Shown here in pieces: positions 1 to 8,323 of a stretch of DNA of 36,921 nt (position 1 is the first letter of the stretch; each line of letters begins with the position of its first letter). The DNA is from Syntrophobacteraceae bacterium (GTDB lineage Bacteria; Desulfobacterota; Syntrophobacteria; Syntrophobacterales; Syntrophobacteraceae), in contig JALOOX010000002.1 of the NCBI GenBank assembly GCA_025454175.1, forward strand, positions 116,564 through 153,484, in the 5' to 3' direction. The translations under genes were made by a program, and so were the position numbers. The notes under the pieces are model-generated. The model made no database searches. It saw nothing but the letters and a program-made list of their open reading frames with translations, and was not told where the DNA came from.

Positions 1-203
1 AGAATGATCCAACCGCCCGGTCCGCCTCGACCGAACTGGTAAAGCGGGACAATTTCCCCTCCCAGGCTTGTTGCGGAGTGCACATGGTCTCTGGACGGTC
101 GGGGCGTGACGTGCAATTCTCCGTCAATGATCTCCCCGGTCATGTTTTCGGGAATGTTGAAGAGATCTTCGTAGGTGGCTTTTCCGGGAGCGGGCTCCGC
201 CAT
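1..203 (-). CDS. Uma2 family (DUF820) endonuclease-like protein, 5' part only
   Basis: About 67 codons are visible, running off the left edge of the window. The ATG at 203 follows a GGAGG at 211-215 with good spacing. The N-terminus contains TYEDLFNIPENMTGEIIDGE followed by LHVTPRPSRDH, the typical opening of Uma2/DUF820 proteins: a short lead, then the conserved 'E(I)IDGEL...P.P...H' segment. This family has a PD-(D/E)XK nuclease-like fold and is very common as multicopy genes in cyanobacteria and Desulfobacterota; its cellular role is poorly known. The acidic catalytic residues lie beyond the edge and cannot be checked. A separate promoter candidate (266-295) suggests it is transcribed independently of the upstream carboxypeptidase gene. 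Confidence 0.72.
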   Translation of the reverse strand, partial: MAEPAPGKATYEDLFNIPENMTGEIIDGELHVTPRPSRDHVHSATSLGGEIVPLYQFGRGGPGGWII

Positions 204-265
204 GGTCTTTCCTCCGCGCATTGGTATATTCATGGCTCTCGGAGAGCAGATGACTTTACGGTGGA

Positions 266-295
266 ACTATACCGCATGCCCTCGGAGCTGGTCAA
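266..295 (-). promoter_or_regulatory. Sigma-70-like promoter for the Uma2-like gene
   Basis: On the minus strand TTGACC (290-295) and TATAGT (266-271) are separated by 18 bases. They lie about 60 bases upstream of the ATG at 203. Sequence match only. Confidence 0.4.
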
Positions 296-347
296 ATCCG
301 CGGCAGACGGTGCATCGGAGGAGCGCTTCCCTGACGCGGACCCGCGA

Positions 348-1733
348 TCAGCTCTTGGGTTTGGCGAGCTCCACCGTTTGCGTTGAAGGTTTGCGCGGGG
401 AGCTGTTCTTGCCGGTGGAGGGCGTGGGCGAGGATGATTTGGGGTTCTGGGTGGAGGCGGACTTCACGGCGCTGCCGGCGGAGAGTTTCTTGAGATCCGC
501 GGCCTTGGCGGATTTATTCGCCTTGGAGGGGGTTCCCTTGGGGGAGTTTGCTTTTCCGGTGACCTTCCCGGGTCTGTTGGCTTGAGCCGAATCCTGGGAC
601 TTTACGGCCGGCGTGCCCTTGGCCTGGACCGTTTTCGGGGACTTGCCCTTCTGAGCGGCCACGGTCGTCCTGGTCTTGGAGCCGGACGTGGTGGGCCCGC
701 CCGCGTCGCTTCCGACCGTTGCACTGGCGGACTTCGAAGCCCTGGATCGGGCTGCTTTCTTCTTGGCGGGCGCGGCGGCGGGTGTTTCCGCGACCAGGGT
801 GCGAGTGGATTTCCTCCCCTTCCCTGAAGTCTTGGCGACCGTTCGCGACGAGCCTTTCCCGGCGGATTTCCTGCCTGTTGAACTGTCGACGGCGCACGTT
901 AGAACCGTCCCCGTGCCCAGGGACTCGTAGCCCAGTTCAAGCAGCCGGGCTGTTTCGGCGGCGCGCACTCCCGGAGAGGACGCCCCGAGGACCACGGCCA
1001 CCAGCCGACTGTCGCCGCGCACGGCGGTTGCGGTGAGGTTGTATCCGGCCGCGCACACGAAGCCCGTCTTGAGGCCGTCCACTCCCTGGCAGGTTCCGAG
1101 AAGCCGGTTGGCGTTGCGATGGGTGGTGGTCCGGTAGGTGTAAGACTGCATGGAATGGATATTCAGGGATTCCGGGTATCGCCGGAGATAAGCCACGGAC
1201 AGTGTGGCGATGTCTCGCGCCGTGGTGATCTGGCCCTTGGCAGGCAGCCCGTTTGGAGTGAGGAAGTGGGAATCATTCATTCCCAGCTGCCGGGCCTTGG
1301 CGTTCATCTGACGGACGAAGGCCTCCACGCTGCCGCTCATATGCTCGGCGATGGCCACGCAGGCATCGTTTCCCGAAACCACCGCCATGCCCTTGATGAG
1401 CTCCCCGACGGACACGACGTCCCCGGTGCGCAAACCCATGCGGGATCCCCCGGTCTTGGCCGCCCGGGCACTCACCTTGACATTGTCCCACAGGTGCAGC
1501 CGGCCGTCCCTGATGGCTTCGAAAACCACGTAAAGGGTCAGGACCTTGGTGATGGAGGCGGGAGCTATGGGAACGTCGGCGTTCTGTTCGTAAAGCACCT
1601 GGCCGGTCTTCATGTCGACCAGCATGGCCGAGCGCGCATTGATGCTTATAGCCTTAGCGGAAGCGATCCCGGTGAAAGCGAGGGCGGCAAGTATAAAAAA
1701 GCTTGAAATTACAAGCAATTGTCTCATATACAT
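348..1733 (-). CDS. dacA-like: D-alanyl-D-alanine carboxypeptidase (S11/PBP5 type) with long Lys/Ser/Thr-rich tail
   Basis: Serine DD-peptidase that trims the terminal D-Ala of peptidoglycan stem peptides in the periplasm. From the chosen start there are 461 residues. Residues 1-26 form a signal peptide (hydrophobic core LLVISSFFILAALAF, then IASA). The three active-site motifs are present in the right order: S60-I-T-K63, S120-G-N122 and K222-T-G. The catalytic domain ends near residue 275. Residues about 280-461 are a low-complexity basic tail rich in K, S, T, A, G and P. There is no recognisable PBP5 C-terminal domain and no amphipathic membrane anchor. The start at 1733 (MYMRQ) is preferred over an in-frame ATG at 1778 because AAGGAG lies 8 bases upstream and the signal peptide then begins at the right place. 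The gene is divergent from mreB, another cell-wall gene. Confidence 0.9.
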   Translation of the reverse strand: MYMRQLLVISSFFILAALAFTGIASAKAISINARSAMLVDMKTGQVLYEQNADVPIAPASITKVLTLYVVFEAIRDGRLHLWDNVKVSARAAKTGGSRMGLRTGDVVSVGELIKGMAVVSGNDACVAIAEHMSGSVEAFVRQMNAKARQLGMNDSHFLTPNGLPAKGQITTARDIATLSVAYLRRYPESLNIHSMQSYTYRTTTHRNANRLLGTCQGVDGLKTGFVCAAGYNLTATAVRGDSRLVAVVLGASSPGVRAAETARLLELGYESLGTGTVLTCAVDSSTGRKSAGKGSSRTVAKTSGKGRKSTRTLVAETPAAAPAKKKAARSRASKSASATVGSDAGGPTTSGSKTRTTVAAQKGKSPKTVQAKGTPAVKSQDSAQANRPGKVTGKANSPKGTPSKANKSAKAADLKKLSAGSAVKSASTQNPKSSSPTPSTGKNSSPRKPSTQTVELAKPKS

Positions 1734-2123
1734 TAGGGGCGCTCCTTGTCTTCGCATCATCCGGTCACGCGCAGACATATTTATAGCGGCGACAACCTGG
1801 AGGTCTCTGATAATGGAGTAACAAGCCTGCCGGATAGTTGGCCATGGAGAATCTCGTATCTGGAGGCTTCCAGAAATGGATCAGACTCAACCCGCGAGCT
1901 CTAAAATACCTATTCTCACTCTCATGTCAACAAACGAAGGATTCACAACGATTCATGGAGTCTCTGAAATCGATTCTTTGTGGGCAGATAAAACACTAAG
2001 ATTTTGCAAATGTCCATGAATATTTGGTATAGGGATGGATGCCGGTTTGAAACCGGCGTACGTGAGCCGGCTGGCCCGACGACAAGCTGATGAGGGGAAT
2101 ACGAGAGGAAGGAAAGAAGGGCG
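1734..2123. other. Divergent intergenic region between dacA-like gene and mreB
   Basis: No convincing gene. It is more AT-rich than its surroundings. It holds a perfect short palindrome TCTGGAGGCTTCCAGA near 1860-1875 (possible operator), a candidate mreB promoter at 2004-2033, and a stem-loop GCCGGTTTGAAACCGGC at 2041-2057 that would lie at the very 5' end of the mreB transcript. Confidence 0.5.
2004..2033 (+). promoter_or_regulatory. Candidate mreB promoter
   Basis: TTGCAA (2004-2009) and TATAGG (2028-2033) with an 18-base spacer, in an AT-rich stretch. The predicted start of transcription falls just before the stem-loop at 2041-2057, leaving a 5' leader of roughly 85 bases before the ATG at 2124. 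The -10 box is imperfect. Confidence 0.38.
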
Positions 2124-3146
2124 ATGATGGGGCGGATGCTGGATTTTCTGGCCAAGGACATGGCGATGGATCTGGGTACGGCCAATTCCCTGATCTACAT
2201 CAAGGGGAAGGGGGTGGTCCTGGACGAGCCGTCGATGGTGGCCATGGACACGAACACCAACAAGGTGGTGGCTGTGGGCAAGGAGGCCAAGAGCCTCGCG
2301 GGAAGGCACGGGCAGAATATCGTGAGCGTCCGGCCGCTGCGGGATGGAGTGATCCATGATTTCGAGGTGGCCTCCACCATGATCAAGGCCTTTCTCGGCA
2401 AGGTATTCCGTCGCATTCCCCTTTCCCGTCCACGCCTGGTTGTGGCCGTTCCCGCGGGCATCACCGCCGTCGAGAAGCGGGCCATCATGGAGGCTTCGGC
2501 CATGGCCGGCGCCGGGAAGATCTTCCTCATCGAGGAGCCCATGGCCGCGGCCATCGGCAGCGGACTTCCCGTCGATCAGCCGGAGGGGCAGATGGTGGTG
2601 GACATCGGCGGGGGAACGACGGAAGTGGCCATCATCAGCCGGTTCGCGGTGGCCTGCAGCGAATCGCTCCGCGTGGCCGGGGACGAGGCCAACGAGGCCA
2701 TCGGCGCTTATGTCAGAAAAGAGCACCAGATCAACATCAGCGAGTCCATGGCCGAAGTGATCAAGATCAAGATCGGGTCGGCGGTTCCCCTGAAGAAGCC
2801 GCTCGAGATCAAGCTGCGCGGCAAGGACATCGTGACGAACATGCCCAAGGTGGTGTCCTTGACTGACGCCGAGATTCGTCAGGCCATGAAGGAGCCCACC
2901 ATGACCATCGTGGAGACTGTCCGGCGGGTCCTCGAAAAAGCCAGTCCCGACCTGGCGTCGGACGTTTCCGAAAACGGGCTCTGGATGGCCGGGGGCGGGG
3001 CTCTCCTCAAGGGGCTGAGACTCCTGCTGCACCAGGCGACGGGTCTGGACATCAACAAGGCCGAGGACCCGCTTCGGGCGGTCATTCGCGGCGCGGGGAT
3101 GGCCACCGAGAACTTCGATTATTACCGTGATGTCTTCGTGAGCTAG
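2124..3146 (+). CDS. mreB: Rod shape-determining protein MreB
   Basis: Bacterial actin homologue that forms membrane-associated filaments and guides the elongation machinery for peptidoglycan. The 340 residues are full length for the family. The N-terminus has the phosphate-1 loop MDLGTANSLIY; the phosphate-2 loop is VVDIGGGTTEVAIIS and the adenosine motif is MAGGGALLKGL. An amphipathic N-terminal segment (MLDFLAKDMA) precedes the core. The start at 2124 has GAGGAAGGAAAGAAGG just upstream; an ATG three bases later is an alternative. Usually mreB is followed by mreC and mreD. Here it is followed directly by a convergent regulator gene with only 7 bases between stop codons, so this copy is separated from any mre operon. 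Confidence 0.95.
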   Translation: MMGRMLDFLAKDMAMDLGTANSLIYIKGKGVVLDEPSMVAMDTNTNKVVAVGKEAKSLAGRHGQNIVSVRPLRDGVIHDFEVASTMIKAFLGKVFRRIPLSRPRLVVAVPAGITAVEKRAIMEASAMAGAGKIFLIEEPMAAAIGSGLPVDQPEGQMVVDIGGGTTEVAIISRFAVACSESLRVAGDEANEAIGAYVRKEHQINISESMAEVIKIKIGSAVPLKKPLEIKLRGKDIVTNMPKVVSLTDAEIRQAMKEPTMTIVETVRRVLEKASPDLASDVSENGLWMAGGGALLKGLRLLLHQATGLDINKAEDPLRAVIRGAGMATENFDYYRDVFVS

Positions 3147-3153
3147 CCGAGGG

Positions 3154-4707
3154 TCACGCGGACTTGCGCGCCTGGCTGCGGCCGTCGCGCAGGAGCCGTT
3201 CCAGCCCGAACTTTCGAATGCGGTAACCGATCTGCCTGAGAGTCAGGCCGAGCTCCCTGGCGGCCTGTGACTGGTTCCAGCGGTGTCTTTCGAGGGCCGC
3301 CACGATCTCCTTCTTTTCCATCTCCTCGAGCCGTGTCAGGGAATCGGCGGCTTCGGATCTTCCGATCTCGGGTTTTGCGTGCAGGAAGGACGGCAGATCC
3401 GGAATGTCGATCTCCGGGCCTTCCACCATGATGGCCAGCCTTTCGATGAGATTTTCCATCTCCCTCACATTGCCCGGCCAGTCGTAGCGCGCCATGAGCT
3501 CGAGGGCCTGTGGCGCCATCCTGAGCTTCCTGGCGTATTCCCTGGCGTTTTTTTCGACGAAATGCTCCACCAGTTGGGGGATGTCTTCCTTGCGCTCGCA
3601 GAGTGGGGGAACCTGGATGGGAAAGACGTTCAGGCGATAGTAGAGATCTTCTCGAAAAACCCCTTCACCCACGGCTTCGGCCAGGTTCCGGTTGGTGGCG
3701 GCGATGATGCGGACATCCACCTTCCGGGTTTTGGTGCTGCCGAGGCGCTCGAACTCGCGCTCCTGCAGAAAGCGGAGCAGCTTGGCCTGCAGGGCGAGGC
3801 CCAGCTCCCCGATTTCATCCAGAAAGATGGTTCCGCCTTCCGCCTCTTCGAATCGCCCCGCCTTGGCCTTGCTGGCGCCGGTGAAGGCCCCCTTTTCATA
3901 CCCGAAGAGCTCGGACTCCAGAAGGTTCTCGGGCAGGGATGCGCAGTTGACCTTAACGAAAGGGCATTTGGCGCGCGGACTGATCTCGTGCACGATCCGG
4001 GCGATGAGGGTCTTGCCGGTCCCCGACTCGCCGAGGAGGAGCACGGAAGCCTTGCTGGGAGCGACCTTGTCGATCATCTCCTGCACGTGCTGCATGGCGG
4101 CGCTTCGGCCGACCATGAAGAAATGGCTGTAGCGCTCGGAGATTTCCGCCCGCAGGGAAAGATTCTGCCGGCGGAGAGCGGCCTCCCGCTCGCGTACCTG
4201 GAGATTGAGGCTCACGAACTGGGCGATGAGGATGGACACGATGGACACGAAACGAATGTCTTCCTCATAGGAGACCTCGTCCCCGAACAGGCGGTCGACG
4301 CTCAGGACCCCGATGGGCCTGCCGTGAAGACTGATGGGGACTCCCAGGAAGGCGATGCGATCCTTTTCGATGCGGCGGGCGCGGGTCTTGTTCAGAAAGA
4401 GGGGCTCGTTCCTGATGTCGGGAACAATGAACGGCTGTGCCGTTCGGAAGATGAGCCCCGTCACCCCTTCCGTGACCCGGTAGACCCCCCGTTTCCTCTC
4501 TTCGTCGCTGAGGCCGTGGGAGGCCCGAATGGACAGGTGGCCGCTCTCCTCGTCCATGAGTGTTACGGTGGCCCTTTTCATGGAGAGGGAATCGGAGAGG
4601 ATGGCCAGGACCTTCTCCAGGGTCAGCTCGAGATTCAGAGCCTGGCCGATGACCCGGCTGATCTCGTAGAGTACTTTCAATTCGAGCTCACATATCTTGG
4701 TTTCCAT
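3154..4707 (-). CDS. Sigma-54 dependent transcriptional activator, GAF-AAA+-Fis (NifA-like)
   Basis: Bacterial enhancer-binding protein that activates RNA polymerase with sigma-54 by ATP hydrolysis. The 517-residue protein has an N-terminal GAF sensor domain (about 20-165), an AAA+ domain (about 195-430) and a C-terminal Fis-type helix-turn-helix (about 470-505, [20 protein letters not shown]). The Walker A motif GESGTGKT is at 226-233, the sigma-54 contact loop GAFTGA at 273-278 and Walker B IFLDEIGE near 294-301. The domain order and the '[13 protein letters not shown]' end resemble NifA, but the cysteine-rich interdomain linker of oxygen-sensitive NifA is absent and no nif gene lies in the window, so the target is unknown. 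The ATG at 4707 (METKICELE) has GGAGGG close to it. In-frame ATGs upstream (for example 4767) would add a sequence unlike the family. The gene is divergent from the hydantoinase-like gene, a natural candidate target. Confidence 0.9.
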   Translation of the reverse strand: METKICELELKVLYEISRVIGQALNLELTLEKVLAILSDSLSMKRATVTLMDEESGHLSIRASHGLSDEERKRGVYRVTEGVTGLIFRTAQPFIVPDIRNEPLFLNKTRARRIEKDRIAFLGVPISLHGRPIGVLSVDRLFGDEVSYEEDIRFVSIVSILIAQFVSLNLQVREREAALRRQNLSLRAEISERYSHFFMVGRSAAMQHVQEMIDKVAPSKASVLLLGESGTGKTLIARIVHEISPRAKCPFVKVNCASLPENLLESELFGYEKGAFTGASKAKAGRFEEAEGGTIFLDEIGELGLALQAKLLRFLQEREFERLGSTKTRKVDVRIIAATNRNLAEAVGEGVFREDLYYRLNVFPIQVPPLCERKEDIPQLVEHFVEKNAREYARKLRMAPQALELMARYDWPGNVREMENLIERLAIMVEGPEIDIPDLPSFLHAKPEIGRSEAADSLTRLEEMEKKEIVAALERHRWNQSQAARELGLTLRQIGYRIRKFGLERLLRDGRSQARKSA

Positions 4708-4720
4708 TCCCTCCGAGAGG

Positions 4721-4736
4721 AGCACATCCTGTGCCA
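4721..4736 (-). promoter_or_regulatory. Sigma-54 (-24/-12) promoter-like element
   Basis: Minus-strand TGGCACAGGATGTGCT matches the TGGCAC-N5-TTGC(A/T) consensus at all but one position, with exact GG-to-GC spacing. It points into the regulator gene and would start transcription within a few bases of the ATG at 4707, implying an almost leaderless mRNA or a chance match. Confidence 0.35.
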
Positions 4737-4966
4737 CCCCAAACGGGCTCCTGACGCACCGGAGCATGACGAGCCGGGAGATGCGATGCGAAAGACCATC
4801 GCAGGCGGCACCGGGCCACACCCGCCCCCTTCCGGTCCCGCCCCGTGGGGGTCTCATCGGGTCGGGGGGCTGTGCATCGAACGACCTCATGAGTGACAAA
4901 ATTGTCCGATTAGCGATCCATCCTTCATTCGCTGAAACAATCTTGAGCTGGGAAAGGCCGAGCGAA

Positions 4967-4995
4967 TTGACACGGCATGACCTTTCCGATAGCAT
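4967..4995 (+). promoter_or_regulatory. Sigma-70-like promoter for the hydantoinase-HDAC pair
   Basis: Perfect TTGACA (4967-4972), a 17-base spacer, then TAGCAT (4990-4995). It lies about 120 bases upstream of the ATG at 5113. Confidence 0.5.
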
Positions 4996-5112
4996 CTCCC
5001 TGAAAGGAAATCCTTGCCTGGAGGGTGCGGACTCCATCAGCTCCCCTTCATTCGAATGCTGCCTGTCCATGCTTCGCTCTCATCCATGCGGTGCCAGAGA
5101 ACAGGGAATGTC

Positions 5113-6834
5113 ATGATCATAGGCCTTGATGTGGGGGGAACCCACACCGACGTAGTTCTCATCGGCGACGGCTGCATCCGGCGGCAGGTCAAGGTGGTCA
5201 CCGATCCGTCGAACCTTTTCGAAAGCGTTTGGGCCGGTCTGGACGAAGCACTTCGTGGAGTGGAGCACGGTCGGCTGCGCCGCATCGTTTTGAGCACGAC
5301 CCTCACCACCAACTGCCTCGTGGAGCGGAAGTTCGCGGAACCGGGGGTGATTGTCGTCAGCGGTCCGGGAATGGACGCCGAGCATTTCAGGACGGGTCCC
5401 TTTTACTCGGTGGTTTCCGGCTCCATCGATCACAGGGGACGCGAGGTTCAGACCATCGATGGGGCGGAGGTTGAGCTCGTCGCGTCACGGCTCAAGTCCG
5501 AAGGGATCCGGCAGGTTGCGGTGGTGGGGAAGTTTTCGGTCCGCAATCCCATCCACGAGCTCCGGGTTCGAGAGATCCTTGGAGATGATTTCGATTACGT
5601 GGTCCTGGGACATCGGCTTTCCGGGAGCTTGAATTTCCCGCGACGCATCGCCACGGCCTATTTGAATGCCGCGGTCTATCCGACGCACAGCCGGTTTTAC
5701 GAGGCGGTCCGGAGCTCGCTGAGGCAGAAGGGGCTCGATATACCCATTCATTTGCTGAAGGCCGATGGGGGGACCATGAGCCTCGATGCATCCCTGGACA
5801 ATCCCGGCCAGACCATGCTGTCCGGTCCCGCCGCCAGTGTCATGGGGGCGCTGCCATTTGCTTCCGAGCGTGAGGAGACGCTGGTGCTGGATATCGGGGG
5901 GACCACCACCGACATGGCGGTTCTCATTCAGCGCGCTCCACTTCTGGATCCCCTGGGGATCGAATTGGGCGGCACCAAGACTCTCATTCGCGCCCTGAAG
6001 ACCCGCTCCATCGGGCTGGGGGGGGACAGCGCGGTGCGAGTCGAGAATTCGAGAATCGTCATTGGTCCCCACCGGGACGGGCCGGCAATGGCCTATGGGG
6101 GTGGGGCTCCGACGCCGACGGATGCCCTTTTTGTCCTCGGGAAGATGGAGGGGGGAGACGTCGAGGCCGCCCGCAGGGGTATTCTCTCCATTGCGGGCTC
6201 CATGGGTCTCGGGGGCGAGGAAGCCGCTTCCCTCATCTTCGACACGGCCTGCCGAATCATCCTGGACGAGGCGGCCCAGATGATCGCGGATATCAACAGC
6301 CGGCCCGTCTACACGGTTCATGAGCTGATGGAAGGCCACCAGGTGCGGCCTTCGGAGATCCTTGTTCTGGGGGGCCCCGCTCCCCATTTCGGGCTTCGGC
6401 TGGCGGCCCTCACGGACTTTGACGTGCATGTGGTCCCCAGGTGGCAGGTGGCCAATGCCATCGGCGCCGCTCTGGCCAGAACCACCTCCGAGGTGGCGGT
6501 TTTTGCCGATACCGAGCGAGGCCTGTGCATCGCCCCGGAAGAGGATTACCGGCAGGCCGTCCCACGGGATTTCGAGAGGCGGCGGGCGTTGGATGTGGCC
6601 CGAAGGCTGCTTCGAGAAAGGCACCTTCGCGAGGGGGGGACGGATGAGGACGTCGAGATGGAAGTGGTGGAGGATTCGGAATTCAGCATGGTGCGGGACT
6701 TCTACATGACCGGGCGCAATATCCGAATTAAGGTTCAGGTGAAGCCCGGATTGATCCCCGAGTATCGCGCCGTCGCCGAGGCCCTGTTCAAGGGATGCAC
6801 GGTGCCAGGGGGTGACGAGGTTTCTCGTTCCTAA
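5113..6834 (+). CDS. Hydantoinase/oxoprolinase family protein (HyuA-like ASKHA ATPase)
   Basis: Member of the family of ATP-dependent hydantoinase and 5-oxoprolinase A subunits, which open or activate cyclic amides. The protein has 573 residues. The ATP-binding fold is visible as GLDVGGTHTD (4-13), DIGGTTTD (260-267) and the adenosine-side motif VLGGPAPHFG. LSGPAASVMGA (236-246) is also typical of HyuA. It is shorter than the roughly 650-700 residues of classical HyuA, and the last 90 residues (after about 485) do not look like the usual C-terminal domain. No HyuB partner follows. The next gene is instead an HDAC-fold amidohydrolase. The start at 5113 (MIIGLDVGG) has AGGGA five bases upstream and puts the phosphate loop right at the N-terminus, as in the family. 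The substrate cannot be told from sequence. Confidence 0.82.
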   Translation: MIIGLDVGGTHTDVVLIGDGCIRRQVKVVTDPSNLFESVWAGLDEALRGVEHGRLRRIVLSTTLTTNCLVERKFAEPGVIVVSGPGMDAEHFRTGPFYSVVSGSIDHRGREVQTIDGAEVELVASRLKSEGIRQVAVVGKFSVRNPIHELRVREILGDDFDYVVLGHRLSGSLNFPRRIATAYLNAAVYPTHSRFYEAVRSSLRQKGLDIPIHLLKADGGTMSLDASLDNPGQTMLSGPAASVMGALPFASEREETLVLDIGGTTTDMAVLIQRAPLLDPLGIELGGTKTLIRALKTRSIGLGGDSAVRVENSRIVIGPHRDGPAMAYGGGAPTPTDALFVLGKMEGGDVEAARRGILSIAGSMGLGGEEAASLIFDTACRIILDEAAQMIADINSRPVYTVHELMEGHQVRPSEILVLGGPAPHFGLRLAALTDFDVHVVPRWQVANAIGAALARTTSEVAVFADTERGLCIAPEEDYRQAVPRDFERRRALDVARRLLRERHLREGGTDEDVEMEVVEDSEFSMVRDFYMTGRNIRIKVQVKPGLIPEYRAVAEALFKGCTVPGGDEVSRS

Positions 6835-7003
6835 TTCCTGGCTTCTGGCTGCTGTGTTTCTGGTCTTTGTTCACTGGGGCCGGGGGATGGGGCTCGGTTT
6901 TGGGGTGCTCGACAGGCTGTCGTCGCGGCGGCGTTACTTTGGTCACTGCCTGAGCGGGTCAGCCGGGCAGCGAGGGTGAGCCGGACGTCCCGGAAGGATG
7001 ATG

Positions 7004-8323
7004 ATGCTTCGCGCCAAACACAGAATGGGTCTGGTTTTCTTCCCGGCCTTCGACTGGGCCATCAGCTCGACTCACCCCGAACGGGAGGAGCGGCTGCTTT
7101 ACACCCGGGACCAGGTTTTCGAGGAAGGGCTCCTGGACGTCGAGGGAATCGTCGAATTCAAGCCGGATCTGGCCACCATCCAGGACATTCGGCGGGTGCA
7201 CTTCTGCGTGCCGGATGAGGGGAGCGTCCTCACGGAATCCCACCTCATCAGCGCGGGAGGGGCCAAGACCATTGGCATCCAGGTCCTCGACAAGAGGGTT
7301 GAGCGAGGATTTGCCCTCGTCAGGCCGCCGGGTCACCATGCCATGCGCGTGGTCCACGGCGCCCGCGGTTTCTGCAACATCAACATCGAAGCCGTCATGA
7401 TCGAGTACCTCCGGGACGCGTACGGCATCGATCGGGTGGCCATCGTGGATACGGACTGCCACCATGGGGACGGCACCCAGGACATTTACTGGCATGATCC
7501 CGATACGCTCTTCATCTCCGTCCACCAGGATGGCCGAACCCTGTATCCGGGATCGGGCTTCGAAAACGAGATCGGGGGACCGACGGCCCTGGGAGCCACC
7601 GTCAACATCCCGTTGCCTCCGAGGACTTCCGAGGAAGGATTCCTCCATGTCCTGGACGAGGTGATTCTGCCTATCCTCGACGAGTTCAAGCCCGATCTGG
7701 TGGTGAATTCCGCCGGTCAGGACAACCATTACAGCGATCCCATCACCAATATGTGCTTTTCGGCCCAGGGTTATGCCGAGCTGACCCGCCGATTGAAGCC
7801 CGACATCGCCGTTCTGGAAGGGGGTTACTCCATCGAGGCGGCGCTGCCCTACGTGAACGTGGGCATCATCATGGCGATGGCCGGCCTGGATTTTCGAGGG
7901 GTGCGCGAGCCCGATTACAATCCGGATCGGATCCGCCAGTCCGGAGACACGACACGCTATATCGAGAAGGTCTCCCGGGATCTTCTCGAAATGAGGCAAA
8001 GAATCCCTCAATGGAGGGACCAGCGGATGGGCAGTCAGGAATATGCCGACCGGGAAACGCATATCTATTACGACACGGATCGCATCAGCGAAGCCCGAAA
8101 GGAAAAGGTGCGGGTCTGCATGGACTGCGCGGGTGTGCTTGGAATTGATTCGAAGGCGGACACCGGGTACCATATCTACGGGGTGCATATCCCGAGAAAG
8201 GCTTGCGGGACCTGCCAGGAACTGGGGTATCGGTGGTTTGATTCCGCCGATTCCCGTCTTTTCACCCACGTTTTTCTGCAGGACAGGACGAGCGGCCAGT
8301 ACCTTAGCCGCGAGGATCAGTGA
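7004..8323 (+). CDS. Histone deacetylase superfamily amidohydrolase with C-terminal zinc-ribbon-like extension
   Basis: Zinc-dependent deacylase of the HDAC/acetylpolyamine amidohydrolase/AcuC superfamily, probably cytoplasmic. It has 439 residues. The active-site elements are present: RPPGHHA with the His pair near 111-112, DTDCHHGDGTQ near 149-159 (Asp and His zinc ligands), NSAGQDNH near 235-242 (third zinc ligand Asp) and LEGGY near 271-275 (catalytic Tyr). The HDAC fold ends near residue 310. The C-terminal 130 residues add CMDC (372-375) and CGTC (401-404), a four-cysteine pattern that looks like a zinc ribbon. GGAAGG at 6992-6997 directly precedes three consecutive ATGs (6998, 7001, 7004); the third has the best spacing. 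About 170 gene-free bases separate it from the hydantoinase-like gene, and its stop overlaps the GTG of rlmN. The true substrate is unknown; bacterial members act on acetylated small molecules or proteins. Confidence 0.87.
   Translation: MLRAKHRMGLVFFPAFDWAISSTHPEREERLLYTRDQVFEEGLLDVEGIVEFKPDLATIQDIRRVHFCVPDEGSVLTESHLISAGGAKTIGIQVLDKRVERGFALVRPPGHHAMRVVHGARGFCNINIEAVMIEYLRDAYGIDRVAIVDTDCHHGDGTQDIYWHDPDTLFISVHQDGRTLYPGSGFENEIGGPTALGATVNIPLPPRTSEEGFLHVLDEVILPILDEFKPDLVVNSAGQDNHYSDPITNMCFSAQGYAELTRRLKPDIAVLEGGYSIEAALPYVNVGIIMAMAGLDFRGVREPDYNPDRIRQSGDTTRYIEKVSRDLLEMRQRIPQWRDQRMGSQEYADRETHIYYDTDRISEARKEKVRVCMDCAGVLGIDSKADTGYHIYGVHIPRKACGTCQELGYRWFDSADSRLFTHVFLQDRTSGQYLSREDQ

Larger units (their letters stand above)
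4708..5112. other. Divergent regulatory region, sigma-54 regulator / hydantoinase-like gene
   Basis: No supported gene. It contains a sigma-54-like element on the minus strand (4721-4736) and a sigma-70-like promoter on the plus strand (4967-4995). No -24/-12 element facing the hydantoinase-like gene was found by eye. Confidence 0.5.

Noticed and set aside
514..897. Open frame of 127 codons antisense-frame-shifted inside the carboxypeptidase tail
   Set aside because: It is the alternative frame of a low-complexity, GC-rich tail on the same strand; no ribosome site and no family resemblance.
3154..4707. Calling the sigma-54 regulator nifA
   Set aside because: No nif genes in the window and no cysteine-rich linker; the GAF-AAA+-Fis layout is shared by many activators.
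3283..4896. 537-codon open frame opposite the sigma-54 activator
   Set aside because: It mirrors the real gene on the other strand; long antisense frames are common at this GC content, and no motif is visible.
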